This document shows positions 31,908-44,174 of a DNA stretch of 64,000 nucleotides, in pieces; the stretch's first letter is position 1; each line of letters starts with the position of its first letter. The stretch spans positions 86,428,001 through 86,492,000 of the forward strand of contig JBITNC010000001.1 of the NCBI GenBank assembly GCA_050084985.1, written 5' to 3'. The position numbers were made by a program, and so were the translations under genes. Under the pieces are notes generated by a model. That model ran no database searches. It saw nothing but the letters and a program-made list of their open reading frames with translations, and was not told the origin of the DNA. Origin of the DNA: Nageia nagi. Its lineage: Eukaryota; Pinophyta.

Positions 31908-32860
31908 TATGTTATTTCATTTTTATCCTTAGATAAATCATTTTAGGCTTATTTTATCTTTCATATTAGGCATTGTGCTATTTTCTATGTCCTTATTGAT
32001 GCTACTAGACAATCTACATCATATTGGCTAGGATTAGATCTTGTATTATACATATTGTAACTAATGAGAGGTCAGGACTGGGAGCCCCCCACACCTATAT
32101 CCCTGTTTTTGAATGCTTTAGACTATGAATTGTATGCTATGTAAATCCTAGGGCTATTATTTTACTTTTTTCACTTTATTTTGCTAGTGAAAAGAAAAGA
32201 AATCAAAAAGGAAAAGTTTATTTTACTTTCTTTCTTGCATTAGTGGAATTGAAATCATCCTTGGTTTGGAGTGTTTCATTTATAAAATCATTTTGCTCTT
32301 TATTTCAAAAATAAAAAGGCAAATATTTAAGGAATTAGTTGCATTTTTATACAAATTTAGTTACATATCGTATTTTCTTGATTGTACTTGCGCTTAATTT
32401 CACATGAGCCTAGGATTGAGCTAAGAAACATGGATTTTACCACCATGGTCTAGTCCTAATTAAAAGGTGATGAACAAAGTGGACAACCTCACTTGATCCC
32501 TTAAATGATTCACACCCCTAGATACCAAATGTACTCAAAATTAATTAACTAAGTTCATCAATGAAAACTAATTAAGAGGCCAAAAAAACTTAAAAATCCA
32601 TCTCATTAACAAGATAATTATCCTAACTGAATAAGAAGCAACTAGAGAAGATAATTACCATTGCTATCTTTCATACTATTGTTATCTTGCATGTAGGATT
32701 TATATCTTGAAAATATTATCCTATGGTTGTGTGTCTTAACTTTGCATCCATTAAAATAGGATTTATATCTTGTTTGGCACCATTGGTATACTTTGTTTTA
32801 TGCAATATTATTTGTGTAATTCCATGTTTTTATTCTTAGTATAGAAGGTGAATCCCATAG
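31908..32860. other. Noncoding DNA before element G
   Basis: Probably the leader, and perhaps LTR, of element G, but no LTR termini or PBS could be placed. A TGCGCTTAATTTCACATGAG segment near 32389 weakly recalls the TGCGCTT motif in the leader of element A. Confidence 0.3.
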
Positions 32861-32864
32861 TTCA

Positions 32865-34642
32865 ATGGAAACTAGAGCACAATTTAGGGTTACGAAAAGT
32901 AGGTCCTCATAATCCAACCCTCCATTTAAACCACATTCACCTCATATTTCCCTACCACTTTCACCTCATATCTCTCAATCATCCTATGCCCCATACTCTC
33001 CACCTAGACATGTTTACATCCCATCCCATCAAGAGGATCCATAATTCTACAAAGACTTGTGAGCAAGTATACATAGGAATCCCTTGTATGGTGATGTTAG
33101 TTCCCTACATCATGTGGAAGCCATCCATGATGACTCTCCTTCTAAGGAACAATTCTTCTTGAGTGATCCTCATATCCAAGATATTTTATGTCAATTTAAG
33201 GCTAGGAAACCTTTTAGTACTAGGCCTCCATCACCCCATGTTACTAACATGGAGAATCAACTATTGTCCAATCCTCCACCTTACTTGTAATAAAATATAA
33301 TGGTATCACAATGTTTTCCTCCTCTTTCCTTACCCAATGTTTTCACTATGGAAATTTCACTTCATAGGACAAACATTCAGCCCTTCCCAATCATTATAGT
33401 GTCATTTATCACTATGGTCATACCTAAAAAAATCCTCCACCTTCTAACATGCCATCCTACTCCATTAATCCCCTACCACAAGAGCCTCTTGAATCTCCCA
33501 TTATCATATTACATAAAATTAAGGGCTATAATGATGAGTTAGAAAGAAGAGAGCGGTTTTCTTTTGTCCCTCCTCACTTGCATCCTAGGCAAGTAAAAAA
33601 ACTATCATCAATCTTATCTCAAGCTCCATTAATTTCTCAAGTGGACCCTTTGTTCAAATCTTCTTATCCACATATTGAATGCCCCACTTTTATTCCATCT
33701 ATCACTCCCCATCATGATGATTAGGAGAGAGCCTAAATGTTCAACGAGTGATATAGGCCTCAAAATTCCAAGAGATTTGCATAATTTGTGGATACCCATA
33801 AAGAGAAAGAGGAAAATATCAATCCATAAATCTTGAGGATTGCAACTCCTTTACAAGTTGTCAACATTAATCCACCTTATCTATCCTAAAAACAAGAGCT
33901 TATAGCACTTAGCAACATGATAAACCGTAATCCTTAAGAAATCATTCCATCATATGTGCCACACAAAGTTCCTCAACCTAGGGTGCACATTATTATTTTA
34001 CCTCAAGCTCCTCCCTCTTCTCAAGTTGTTATACCCACAAATGTTCATTCTCAAAATCTTAATAAAAAATAGGCATATGTTGGTGTTAAACCAAGGGGTT
34101 ACCCCTACCCAAAAATATTTCTAATCTTTTCAACATGTCCAAGATCCTTCTCTAGGACAAACATAATTTTATCCTAAAGGTATGTATAACTAAATGGCTC
34201 AAGGGTTTGTAGCTCAACCCTACCATGCACCATAAGTCTTACAGTTCCTAAGTTAAGACAAGAAGAACCTAATTGTACAAGGCCACAATGGTATAGGGAT
34301 GACAAGTTTTGTATCTTCCATCATCAACAAGGACATACAACCAACATGTATCAACATTTAAGGGCCGTAATTAAAATATTAATTGATGATGGTCACATAT
34401 GCATATGAGCACCCCAAGCTCAACCCAATAAGGATTTGGAGGTATATCAAAATCCTTTACCTATGAATAGTCCCAATGTAAACCAAGTGAGTACCATGGC
34501 TTACATGTTAATACAAGTAATGCATGGTGGTCTCTCACCTAATGAGTTTGTTAGTATGATGGACATTGAGCTAGTTCATGTTACCACTCGTATAGGGAGG
34601 GGAGGTGAGAGAGAACCTTACCCTATAGATGTAATAGAATAA
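32865..34642 (+). pseudogene. gag: Element G Gag: Pro-rich N-terminus and zinc knuckle, Gag core not found
   Basis: The likely start METRAQFRVTKSRS is at 32865. The N-terminal region is rich in Pro, Ser and His (SPHISQSSYAPYSPPRH; KPFSTRPPSPHVTN at about 33210). A frameshift near 33440 leads to ERRERFSFVPPHLHPRQVKK (33540-33600). Further Pro-rich text (QAPPSSQVVIPTNVHSQN, about 34000) precedes a zinc knuckle FCIFHHQQGHTTNMYQHL (about 34310), whose last Cys reads Tyr. I cannot find the central retrotransposon Gag core (the alpha-helical W-containing region present in A, B, C and D) between these parts, so it was probably deleted. The segment to 34642 (ATRIGRGGEREP-like tail) resembles the Gag-protease linker of A. 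Confidence 0.65.
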
Positions 34643-34795
34643 TAACCCACATAGCTAGTCAATATCCAAGTATAATTACAACCTTCTAGACCAATAATTA
34701 TTGTTTAGAATCAATAGGAATAACAATTACACTTAACTCCTACCAAGTTATCCTTATGGGACTTACTATGAAAATTTAGGGCTCATTAGTATGCC

Positions 34796-35440
34796 TTGAA
34801 TGATATACTTAATACCATTGAGTTTTCTATTGATGATCCTAATACATTTGTCAATTTTTGTATGATAGTTGAAGATTATATGAGGCCTTCTATCACTTTC
34901 TATATGGATGAGGTATATCATACCCTAGGATCCTATAAGAAGCATCCAATTATTTGTATCATTGCATATATATATGGTAAAGGAATTAAGAGATTAATGA
35001 TTGATGAAGGGTAAGCTATCAATGTGGTATCTATAATGGCACTTTAGAATCTTGGTATACCTATGTCATACTTGAGTGCTCCAACTTTGGCCATTAGGGC
35101 CTTCAACAACACTTTGTATACCATATTTGGAGTTGTTGTAATTCTTATTAAGGTTAGAGTGAAATTAGTTCCTAAACCTTGTCATTTTGTTGAGGGAAAA
35201 ATGTAGTATAACATTATTTTGTGCTAACCTTGGATTGATGAGATCAAGGTTGTCTCCTCCTTAATGCATGATTACTTCAAGTATTTGTTTGGTGGTAAGA
35301 CTCATTACATTCCAATGAATTCAAACCTCTTTAACCATTGCAACTTTACTCAATTTCTTGATCTATTTCTTATGCCAAGTTTATTTCCCATCAATATACT
35401 TATGAACAATAATCCCAATCAAGTATCATGTAGTTTATAA
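34796..35440 (+). pseudogene. pro: Element G aspartic protease
   Basis: NDILNTIEFSIDDPNTFVNF (34796) matches the pre-protease block of A (QILQEIQVDISNPNNF). KRLMIDEG then a stop and AINVVS (about 34990-35025) is the active-site loop, with the Ser codon read as TAA. NLGIPMSYLSAPTLAIRAFN follows, and the ILLGRPW block is decayed to IILC, a stop, PWIDEIKVVSS (35210-35260). Inactive. Confidence 0.75.
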
Positions 35441-36039
35441 GGTCCCCAATCCTTGCTTCCTTGTACTAATAAATCTTGTGGGTGACAACCTTCATCATCA
35501 TCATATCCATTAGATGTACCTCACCTTGCACATCCTCATAATAAATCATCTATTGATTCTTCATCATTGTAATCATTAGGTTCAATTTCTCAAGTCAATA
35601 AGACTTAATCCAAACCCACTCACCCTTAAATATACAATAGAGCTCCCCCATATCATGACCTTTATCATTTATCATACATGCCACTTTGACCTTCCCAAGA
35701 GGAAGGGTGTCATGCCTCTTCATTTGATCATGTCATCTAGGATAAGGATGATGATGATTCTAATCCTTACCCTATTTTGGTGCAATATGGAAATCTTGAT
35801 CTAGGGTAATATCAAACTAAGGATGTATCATGTAACATCTAATCAGTTAGGGATTTTGGTTGATCTCAAGATACAACCATTGCTATTTGGTCCATAACCC
35901 CTTTAGGCTAAATTCCCAATAAGTCATTTTTCATTTATCCTAGTGTTGATTCTTCATATGATGTCCATTTTTATCATCCTTTGAAGGAGAATTTTTATGC
36001 TAATATTGATTACTTTCCTTGTTCTAACTTTGCTATATG

Positions 36040-36215
36040 ATATTTTGTGCATTGTAAATGGCAAGGTTATGGATTAGGTAAGTATGAGCAAGGTATGGTA
36101 CATGCCTTCCAAACTACTTTTCAAGCTAGTCATGATAAGAGGGGACTTAGTTTAAAGGATCCTAAATCTTTCACACTTGAAGAACTATTTGCCAATCTTG
36201 ATATTCATGAGTAGT
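36040..36215 (+). pseudogene. Element G G-patch-like segment between protease and RT
   Basis: KWQGYGLGKYEQGMVHAFQ (about 36055) has the Gly spacing of a G-patch-like motif (GYGLGKYEQG). LSLKDPKSFTLEELFANLD follows. A G-patch before RT is known in some retroelements and betaretroviruses as an RNA-binding peptide. Element B carries the same motif at 61436. The surrounding linker (35450-36590) is otherwise poorly conserved and full of stops. Confidence 0.6.
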
Positions 36216-36639
36216 ATTTTTATATTAATGATGTTGGCCTTTATTTTTGTCCTTATAGTCCTATCTTGTCTTATTGCTTTATTCCTTTGGATTTCTTTTA
36301 TGATCCTTTATTTTCAAACATGATTATTTATATCAATATGGTCTGTATCCATGATCTTGATTTTTTTATCACCTCCTTGATGGTGACTCTTTGATTGCTT
36401 TTGATCCTAAATCTATAGATTTCTCCTTACCACCATTAAGGTTCTTTTCACCACATGATATTTTTCTTCTTTGCCATTGGTCCTTAATAAGGTGTATTTA
36501 TTTATTTTTGTGTCATCCATTTCTTATCCCATATAATATGATTACTCATATCTTCCCCTCCTTAAACAACTTGAAGATGAATACCATATGCATGTTGGGG
36601 GCCTAGTCAAGATTGACATTAGTGATGATCCTAAGAGCC

Positions 36640-37570
36640 TTAAGATCATTTATGTCAGTGATGTTTTGAATGAGTTTGAATGTGATCTAGCTAAATCCAT
36701 ATTAGTTAAGTTTTTTGAGATTTTGTATTTTATTTATGATGATATACTAGGCTTATATCCAAAGCTTATGGTGCATAACATCATGACTTATCTTGATGCT
36801 AAACAAATCAAGAAAAAGCCTAGAAAATTCAATCCATCCCAATCACTTTTGATTAAGGATGAGATTCAAAATAATTTTATGGCTCATTTCATTGAACCTA
36901 TTGATTACCCTAAGTGGGTATCTAATATGGTTATTATTAGTTGATCCCATGGTCATGTTTGTATTTGCATATATTTTTGTGATCTTAACAAGGTGTATCC
37001 TAAGGATGAATTCCCTCTACCCAATATCGATATCTTAGTTGAAAATACTATATGGTGTGAGATGTTATCCCTTATGGATGATTTTTCTATCTATAACCAA
37101 ATTTGTATTAATCATAATGACCAGCATAAAATAGCATTCACTAACCCTTGGAGGAACCTATTATTATAGGGTTATACCTTTCAATCTTAAGAACCTTGGA
37201 GCCATCTATCAAAGAGCCATGACCTACATATTTCATGACATGATGCATGATATTATAAAATATTATGTTAATGATATTTTAGCTAAGTCTAAGACACATG
37301 AAGGATATTGGGATTTTCTTTTTAAGGTCTTTCATCATCTCCTTTAGAATAACATTAGGTTAAACCTTAAGAAGTGTATCTTTGATGTCATGTTAGGTTA
37401 GCTTCTAGGTTTCATCATGTCAAAGTAAGGCATTAAGATTGAACCTAAAAAGGTCAAATTTATCATCAATATGTCTCCTCCTCATAATCTTAAAACCTTG
37501 AGGATTATTCAAGGTAAGATCTGAGCCATTCATCACTTTATAGGTCAAGTTTTAGTTAAGTGTCATCCTT
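36640..37570 (+). pseudogene. pol: Element G reverse transcriptase
   Basis: FEILYFIYDDILGLYPKL (36710-36765) and KPRKFNPSQSLLIKDEIQN lead to the fingers, IEPIDYPKWVSNMVIIS (36890-36940). A stop is followed by CDLNKVYPKDEFPLPNIDIL (about 36980-37035) and MLSLMDDFSIYNQICI, which keeps motif A Asp. HKIAFTNPWRN follows, then frameshifts to about 37250. The catalytic YVDD is YVND (YYVNDILAKSKTHEGY, about 37262), a G-to-A change. KKCIFDVM (37370), GFIMSK and IKIEPKKVKFIINMSPPHN (37435-37490) are the thumb and connection. Stops are mostly TAG and TAA. Confidence 0.83.
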
Positions 37571-37599
37571 TCAACAAACTATTGAAGAAGGGTATTTCC

Positions 37600-37830
37600 T
37601 TTTAGTGGAATGAGAAGTACCAAAATATTTTTATGACATTAAACATTATCTTATTAATTAATTCTAGATATGATCTTCCTTTTTATCTTTACCTTTCAAT
37701 GATAGAGTTTGCTTTATGTGTCATGCTTTCTCAAAAAAATGCTCTAGGTAAGGAGAAAGCTATCTATTACCTTAGTCATACCTTATTGATTATGAGGTTA
37801 GGTATATCTATATAGAACATCTTTTCATTG
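37600..37830 (+). pseudogene. Element G RNase H, truncated
   Basis: DLPFYLYLSMIEFALCVMLS (37670-37730), then KEKAIYYLSHTLL, corresponds to the start of the RT-linked RNase H (compare YIDASNSAIGIIL in element C). The frame ends at 37815 and no further pol sequence is recognised, so the element stops here or is truncated. Confidence 0.65.
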
Positions 37831-37849
37831 AAATTATCATCAAGCATAA

Positions 37850-39600
37850 TATTAGTTTGAGTTTTTACCACCTCATGGATTTAGATATATGGAATAACTT
37901 GATCCTATTAACATCATCCATCTTCATCCTTTTTATTTTTGACCTTTATTTTCCATCTTATGTGTCCATATTATCATCTTTTATTTTGTGTTTCTTTTCA
38001 CATGTCATCATGATCACCTTCATATTTTCATCCACCCTAAGATGGTGGATGGTACCTTACTTGTAGGTACTCATATTCCTCTTGGGCATTTTATCACCTT
38101 ATGTCATTCAATTGTTTGTTTTATTTTAATCATCCCATCAAAAGTCGATACTCGAGCCTATCCCTTTTTTTAATTTATAGTTTTACATTCATGCATATTA
38201 TAGGATAATAGCATAGTCACTCATATCCTAACCACCCCTTGTCATGTCCCTTGTTGCTTGCATTGATCATTTTGTTTGCTATCAACCTTGGTCCTCCTCT
38301 AGGGTTGATCATTAGAAATTATCTCTCAAATCCTAGTAGAGCAAGAACAATCCTATAGATGCATGGATGTTGGCCTCTTGTGTACCTATAGGAGCCAAGA
38401 TATTAATTTCCATTTATTGTATTATATCATATCATTTACATTTTTGTATGTCCATACATGTATCTTGTTAGCTTGTCTCATCCATGATTTCCTATGACGA
38501 TGTAACCACTTGGGTCATAGCCACTTTGGGTTGCCTTCCATCATTCCCTTGGGTTTAACCATAGATTGTGATTAACATGATTTTTGAGGGATATCCTTAT
38601 GTTGCAAATGAATTGTAGCATGTCTTGACATCCTTCAATGCCATTTTCTTATCTTATCATTTAGCAATATTTTTCATTTTTATTTCTTATATATTTTATG
38701 TATTATCGTTTGATATATTTTAGAATAGTAAATCCTAGGCTACTTGAAATGGCATCACTGAAGGATGTCACACCTTAATAAGTTACCTTATGTTTGGCCT
38801 TGATAAATTAATCAAATGAACTTCATTTTTTTATTCATTTAATCCTACACTTAGATTGAACTATCTACAATCATGTCATCCAATCTATTTAGAATTTTGG
38901 CAAGATGGTATCTTAATATCTTACATTGAAATTCACCCATTTTCATCCAATCATGTATTTATATTATTATTTATTTCATTTTTATGTATTTTATCCATAC
39001 ATATACATGTGTCATTCATTTTTTCATTTGTTACTTACATGTGTTTGGTACATGCATTCACATCATATACATTTCATACATTTAGTTTCATTATCCATCC
39101 ATACATATAGGTAAGCAAATGCATAGATATTATTTCACATCATCGCATGTATCATAAGAAGCATAATATCATCCCATGGCATCATGTACCATCATGTCAC
39201 ATAGCTATATATACAATTCCATACATAGAATAACATAATCATAAAGCATAATGCATCCACATAGATATGATGGCATATAACATCATAACACATGCATTGT
39301 ATCATGTAACACATCCATAAACATGCCAAGAATATCATATCATAAATTCAATGTCATACATCCATACATGGTCAAAAGTACATCCTATAGTATTATAGAA
39401 TATACATATCTTATCATACATACATTTCTAGTACAAAATCATCCCCATCATTGCCTAATAAAATTGATATCAAAATTGTGTCCACCCATATCAAAAACCT
39501 CAATCTTATTCATCCTAACCTTGTCTAGGTGGAGTGGAAATCTCCCCTAATCCATATATCATACCTTATGGGCCCCCTTGTATCACCTTGTGTACTTGGT
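37850..39600. other. AT-rich low-complexity DNA with CAT/ATCATA motifs
   Basis: No coding sequence is supported. From about 38900 to 39480 the sequence is dominated by CATACAT, ATCATA and CACAT words, which explains several overlapping hydrophobic open frames. It may be the 3' region of G or of another element; I cannot assign it. Confidence 0.45.
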
Positions 39601-40140
39601 TCTTAAGGTACCCTAAAGAGTCTTCTTGATGTACTTGCTTAAATAGACTTGCTATTGCTAGGTATATGCATTATCTACTATGTCATGGTGGTATGATTCT
39701 AAGTCTATATCCTTGATTGTATCCTATTGCTTAAAGGTGGCTCCATTGCCACTATCCCTACCAACATTAGCTGATCCTAAAATGCAAGTGCCCTTGTAGC
39801 TTCCCTCTACCACTACTCTTAAGCAAATTGTTAAACTTATGGCTAGATCATTATGCCCTCGATCTATATCCCTACATTGAATTATAGGAACCCATTTATA
39901 GCCTCATCGTTTTGTATCCCTACATACAATGGTGGAATCATATCCTCATAGTCTTTATGAGATAATAAGCCTACTATTGCATCTCTACCTGCATAGTCTC
40001 CAACTACACCCATAGCCCATCTCTCTCCATTGCTATATCTTCCCTCTTGGATATAGCCATGTCTCTCTCAATAGTGATCATATCCCTTTAAAACACTACA
40101 ACCTCCCTTTGCCCTATGCCTAATCCCTCTTTGTCAATAT

Positions 40141-41420
40141 CTATGCATCATGCACCTCATTTTGGGTAGTGAATATTCCCAACACTACATCAAACTTTGC
40201 AATATCAATGTATATCCATCTAAACTTAATCATAGCATCTCCCTCCCTGCTACTTGAACTACTATTGCTAGTACACCTATTGTTGATGCACCTGCTACTA
40301 TTGCTCTTGCTAGTGCTAGTACTATTGGTACCACTAGCAATAGTGCCTACACAACCCCTTATATGATCACCCACTTATGCTAGGGTACCCACCACCTTTC
40401 ATACTTTGGATTCATCCCAATGTCATACATGTTTGGGATCACCATTGGTGCATTGAGAGTAACATATGACTCAACATAATGTCTTTGGGGAAATTCAACT
40501 TATGCCTCAATTCACTTGTATAGCTATAGATCTAGTGGGACATTCTATTCAATAGAATTTTTTCAAGTAAATCTCTCAAATCATAATATATCGATGTATC
40601 ACTACCAATTTCTATACATATCATAGGATCATCACATGTATGTCAACTTCTCAATGTTCTCAACTCATGTTGGGCTTCCCCTACATGGTTAAAAGATCAC
40701 ATCATCTTTACCATAGACTGGCCCACATGTTGTAGTACTAAGTATACATCCTCTTTTATGATCATCTCTTTAATAACTCATGATCTTTAGCCCATCAATG
40801 AGTGTAGGGTAACTCTCACTTAGTTATGGGCATTTTTGGGTCCACCTCTATAATATTATGGATGTCATATGGTAAGCTATAGGATTGTACCACATGCATA
40901 TGCTTCCACACCTAAATCTAGATGTTGAATCTCCTTTATTATTGGTCAAAGAGCTTCCTATAGGTCTACTGGATGATGACAAGTGCCCATACATATACCC
41001 TACCCGCTTCCATAATGTAGTTGATGATGTCTAGTAGGTTCTATGGGATTTTGGGATCACTTGTATATGAGAGAAGGAAGCTACTAATGATCATCATGAC
41101 CATCACCTCATGTAGGCTAATCCATCCCTACTCATACACCAATGTAGAGTGGACACCATTATGGTTGATGTTGATCATTTACCACCCCTCATTGAACATC
41201 CTCACCATCATCTAGCTTTGTCATGTTATCACTAGCATCATCTCACCCTCCATCGGTACACAAAATATCTTGTACACATCCTCTTGTGTGATCATCATTT
41301 ACCCAATGGGGAAATGGAAGGTATTATGTTGGGTATCCTAGCACTCTACCAATGTGTACACATAGGCTTGGTCTACTATCATGGTCCATAGTCTCATTTT
41401 ACCTACCAATCCAACCAAAT
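40141..41420 (-). pseudogene. Plant mobile domain (PMD/aminotransferase-like) relic
   Basis: Minus strand from about 41420: YTLVEC, stop, DTQHNTFHFPIG, stop, MMITQEDVYKIFCVPMEGE. It matches the hallmark of plant mobile domain proteins, a Trp-x-Pro/Thr...THTFHLPxGEMTxTLxDVxxLLxLPxxG stretch, with Trp and Glu codons now stops. Further on, LLDIINYIMEAGRVYVWALV (about 41040-40980) fits the Tyr/Asn-Trp-Gly-Ala block. The tail (40374-40141) is Ser/Thr/Asn-rich (GTNSTSTSKSNSS). PMD proteins occur in plants both as host genes (MAIN-like) and inside transposons; here the decay and surroundings favour a transposon copy. Plus-strand Leu-rich frames at 40.2 kb are shadows of the Ser-rich tail. Confidence 0.6.
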
Positions 41421-42618
41421 CTAATCATCCTCATCTAAATATTTACATAAGTTATGGAATGCTAGCTTGAATTTGTTTTAGGTTTGTACTTGGCATCGAT
41501 TCAAATAGTTTTCATATCAGCATGTTTGTTCAAGTTCATATGCTTATATTTTGTTATTTTAGTCCTCTTAATTTTAAGCTAGTCTTTATTTTCCCTCTAC
41601 TCTATGTCATTCTAGCTTGCTCTACCTCTAGGATATTATATCTAACATTCTTATCATGTCTTTGTTGTCTCAAATATCTTCATTTTCTATGTTTTTCTAT
41701 GTTGCCTTAGGTTTGCTAGCTCGTTTGCAGAAGGTTGATTAGGCTAAACTAGTTGATTTGCTATAGATCAAATAGTTAATTGGTTCAATGGCTTATTTTT
41801 CAAGTAACTAATCTTAAATCTAATCAATCAAGTCCTAGCTAATGGGGTGCCAATTGGTCCCTAAATTAGGACTGGTATGCTCCCCACTAGCTAGAAGAGT
41901 CAAGCCTGTGGTGATCAAACCTATGATCCATCCTACAAAACTTGTAAAAATCTACAAATTTAAGCACTAAAATTAAATTATAATCTAGTACAACTATATA
42001 ATAGTTCACTATAATCTCTTTCATCTTAAGTTTGGTGAATTTGGTTCACTATCTTGTCTAAATTTTCATACCCTAGGTTTTACCCTTGACCTATGGTTTT
42101 TATCAATTGTAATCATTTTTAATAATTAAAATTTGTAATAAATCATGTTTTACCACTAAATTCACTATTATCTACTTAGCTATGGTTTCAAAACAATAAA
42201 TGGTCAAATTTTGGATCCACTTACCCGCTTGTGTGGGTAGTCACTCCCTCCTCTTGGTGGATCATGTGGTGCATCCTACCCATCACCTACAACTACCACC
42301 ATTATCTCTAATTACTATTGGTCAATCTTGAGCTCATCAAAATGAAATGCTTTCACTTGGTTAGAGCTTCATTATCATGAAGGTAGGTGTGTAAAATGAT
42401 AAAAAAAAAAAGTCAACTTTTTTAGTTTTTTACCCCACATTTGAGTTGTCCTCTTTTCTATCTAACTATCCATTGGTTAGTACCAAATGATTTGTAGAAG
42501 AGTAGTAAGGTATTTTAATGTCATTTTTATCCATTATCAATCAATTTCACTTAGCCTTCTTACTCATTGATTGGTAAGATACTTGTGTCCCTTTTCTTAG
42601 GATCCCATCCCATCTTCT
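41421..42618. other. Noncoding DNA between the PMD relic and element B
   Basis: No gene is recognised on either strand. A GCCAATTGGTCCCTAAATTA region near 41850 and an A run at 42401-42410 are the only noticeable features. Confidence 0.4.
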
Positions 42619-43456
42619 TGTAGACACCCAAAAAAGACCCTTCTTTAACATATGTAGGAAAATGAAAAAAATAAAGTAAAATTAAAAAGTTTACTAAAGT
42701 ATGTCAAATGTTAGAATATAACTCCAATTTTCATAGACTCAATATAGATGCTTAAATTTGATACCTTGATGTTAGTGACTCTATAATTGGCAAAAGCAAA
42801 ATAAAAATGGTAACTCCTAAAGCATCATGGGAAGAAAGCAATGGATAACAAAATAACTCATCATCCATCTTTCACATCCCAGCTTTGGATCATAAACATG
42901 ACAAAGCTAGATAGGCTTTTCTATCCTAATTTTTATCTCAAAATTGGAACCTTTGCTTGTTTTTGAAATCTATAAATAAAGCCTTATAAAATGAAGCAAG
43001 GGACCTAATTTGAATGCAAGGTTACTCTATAGAAATACATCCAAGTTTTACTGAGTAAGATGCATTATTGTTCTACATTTTACATACTTATTTATGTTCA
43101 ATTTTATTCTTATTTTATGATATGAACAAGTATGTTTGATATTTTTTCTATTTGCATATGTATAGGATCCATAGGTGCAAAGCAACTAAATTGGAAAAGA
43201 AAGTTATACTAAATTGGAAAAAAGAGATTTAGATTCTTTTGCAAGTTTCACAAGATAGTGTTTGAGGCTTGTAGACATTGAAAATAAGACTACAAAGGCA
43301 TAAAATATTTTTTGTAAAAAGCCCTTTTGCAAGGCAATGAATCAAAATAGATTGTTCATTTGTATCATTGAGGTCTACTCAAGAGCTATAAAGAAAAATA
43401 TTAGTTGTAACATGTCTTATCTTGTTTGCTAATAAGATTACTTTTTAAGTATGACA
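42619..43456 (+). repeat. 5' LTR of element B
   Basis: 838 bp, starting TGTAGACACCCAAAA and ending TATGACA, three bases before the PBS. A TATAAATAAAG TATA box lies at 42971. From 42968 on it aligns with the LTR fragment at 9420-9906. It shares start, TATA region and a GTATG...TAG segment with the LTR of A. Confidence 0.85.
42971..42981 (+). promoter_or_regulatory. Putative TATA box of the LTR of B
   Basis: TATAAATAAAG, aligned with the same motif at 9422 and TATAAATT at 3007. Confidence 0.5.
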
Positions 43457-43459
43457 TTT

Positions 43460-43476
43460 TGGTGCTAGAAGGAGGG
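43460..43476 (+). promoter_or_regulatory. Primer-binding site of element B
   Basis: TGGTGCTAGAAGGAGGG, one substitution (C to T) from the PBS of element A, three bases after the LTR. Confidence 0.8.
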
Positions 43477-44174
43477 CTCTTCATATTCAAACAACATCTA
43501 TGATGATATGCAAGGGGTTTTCCATGTCTTTATGTGTATTTTTATGATTTCTATCTTGTGGTAGTAAAGTCAATTTCACTTTTTATGTATCATATTTTTC
43601 TAGGCTTAAGTTGCAGAAATACAAGCGATTGCATATCGGATGCTAATGATTTCTCAAAACTCTAGCAACTCTATCAAAACACTAATGACTATGAACAAAA
43701 TGTCAAATTTTTATCCTCATCAATTTTGCAAGTGAATCTTAGGAATTAAGACTAAGGATAAAAAATGAATACCTTATTTGTGATCCATATGCTCAGAATG
43801 CATGTAGGGGAGGGTATTGAATATCAACAATAATATGTATTATTTTTAGTATTTTATTTATTTAATTCTCAAAAGTATATTTAGTTCTTATTTATTTGAG
43901 AAGATATCATACAAACAAACAAACTCATTTACTTAATGCTTTTCCATCTTATTCACTTATGCTCTCCCTTTGCACTAAAAATCGATATGAGGTGACTAGA
44001 ATGAATGTGATGGAAAATAGATAAATTAAATTTTGATTTTTATCACTTTATTATATTAATTTGGTAAAACAATCTACATTAAGTTACTTCCACACTTGTA
44101 AGGGTAATTAATCATCATTAAAATCAAAATCAACTTAAGGTGAATTTATCAATTTTAAGGTAGATTAGGATAAA
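43477..44174 (+). other. Leader of element B, left part
   Basis: Noncoding. A TGCTCTCCCTTTGCACTAAA segment at about 43969 matches the TGCTCTCCCTTTGCGCTTCG module in the leader of A. It ends with the ATAAA target site of element C (44170-44174). Confidence 0.65.
44170..44174 (+). other. Target-site duplication of element C, left copy (ATAAA)
   Basis: ATAAA before the LTR; identical ATAAA at 56760-56764. Confidence 0.85.

Larger units (their letters stand above)
32865..37830 (+). mobile_element. Element G: Ty3/gypsy retrotransposon body, 3' truncated
   Basis: Plus-strand order: Gag, protease, G-patch-like motif, RT, RNase H; no integrase is found after 37830. RT and protease resemble those of elements B and D (Tat-like). 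The body has many TAG/TAA stops and frame changes. LTRs are not recognised on either side, so it may be an internally deleted or fragmented copy. Confidence 0.75.

Noticed and set aside
33300-33542. Separate small gene in the Gag region of G
   Set aside because: It lies in a frame-broken Pro-rich Gag segment and has no independent features.
38856-39114. Overlapping His/Phe/Ile-rich frames
   Set aside because: Generated by low-complexity CATACAT/TTCAT sequence; no domain and no conservation evidence.
40169-40366. Leu-rich membrane-like frame on the plus strand
   Set aside because: Artefact of the Ser/Asn/Thr-rich tail of the minus-strand PMD relic.
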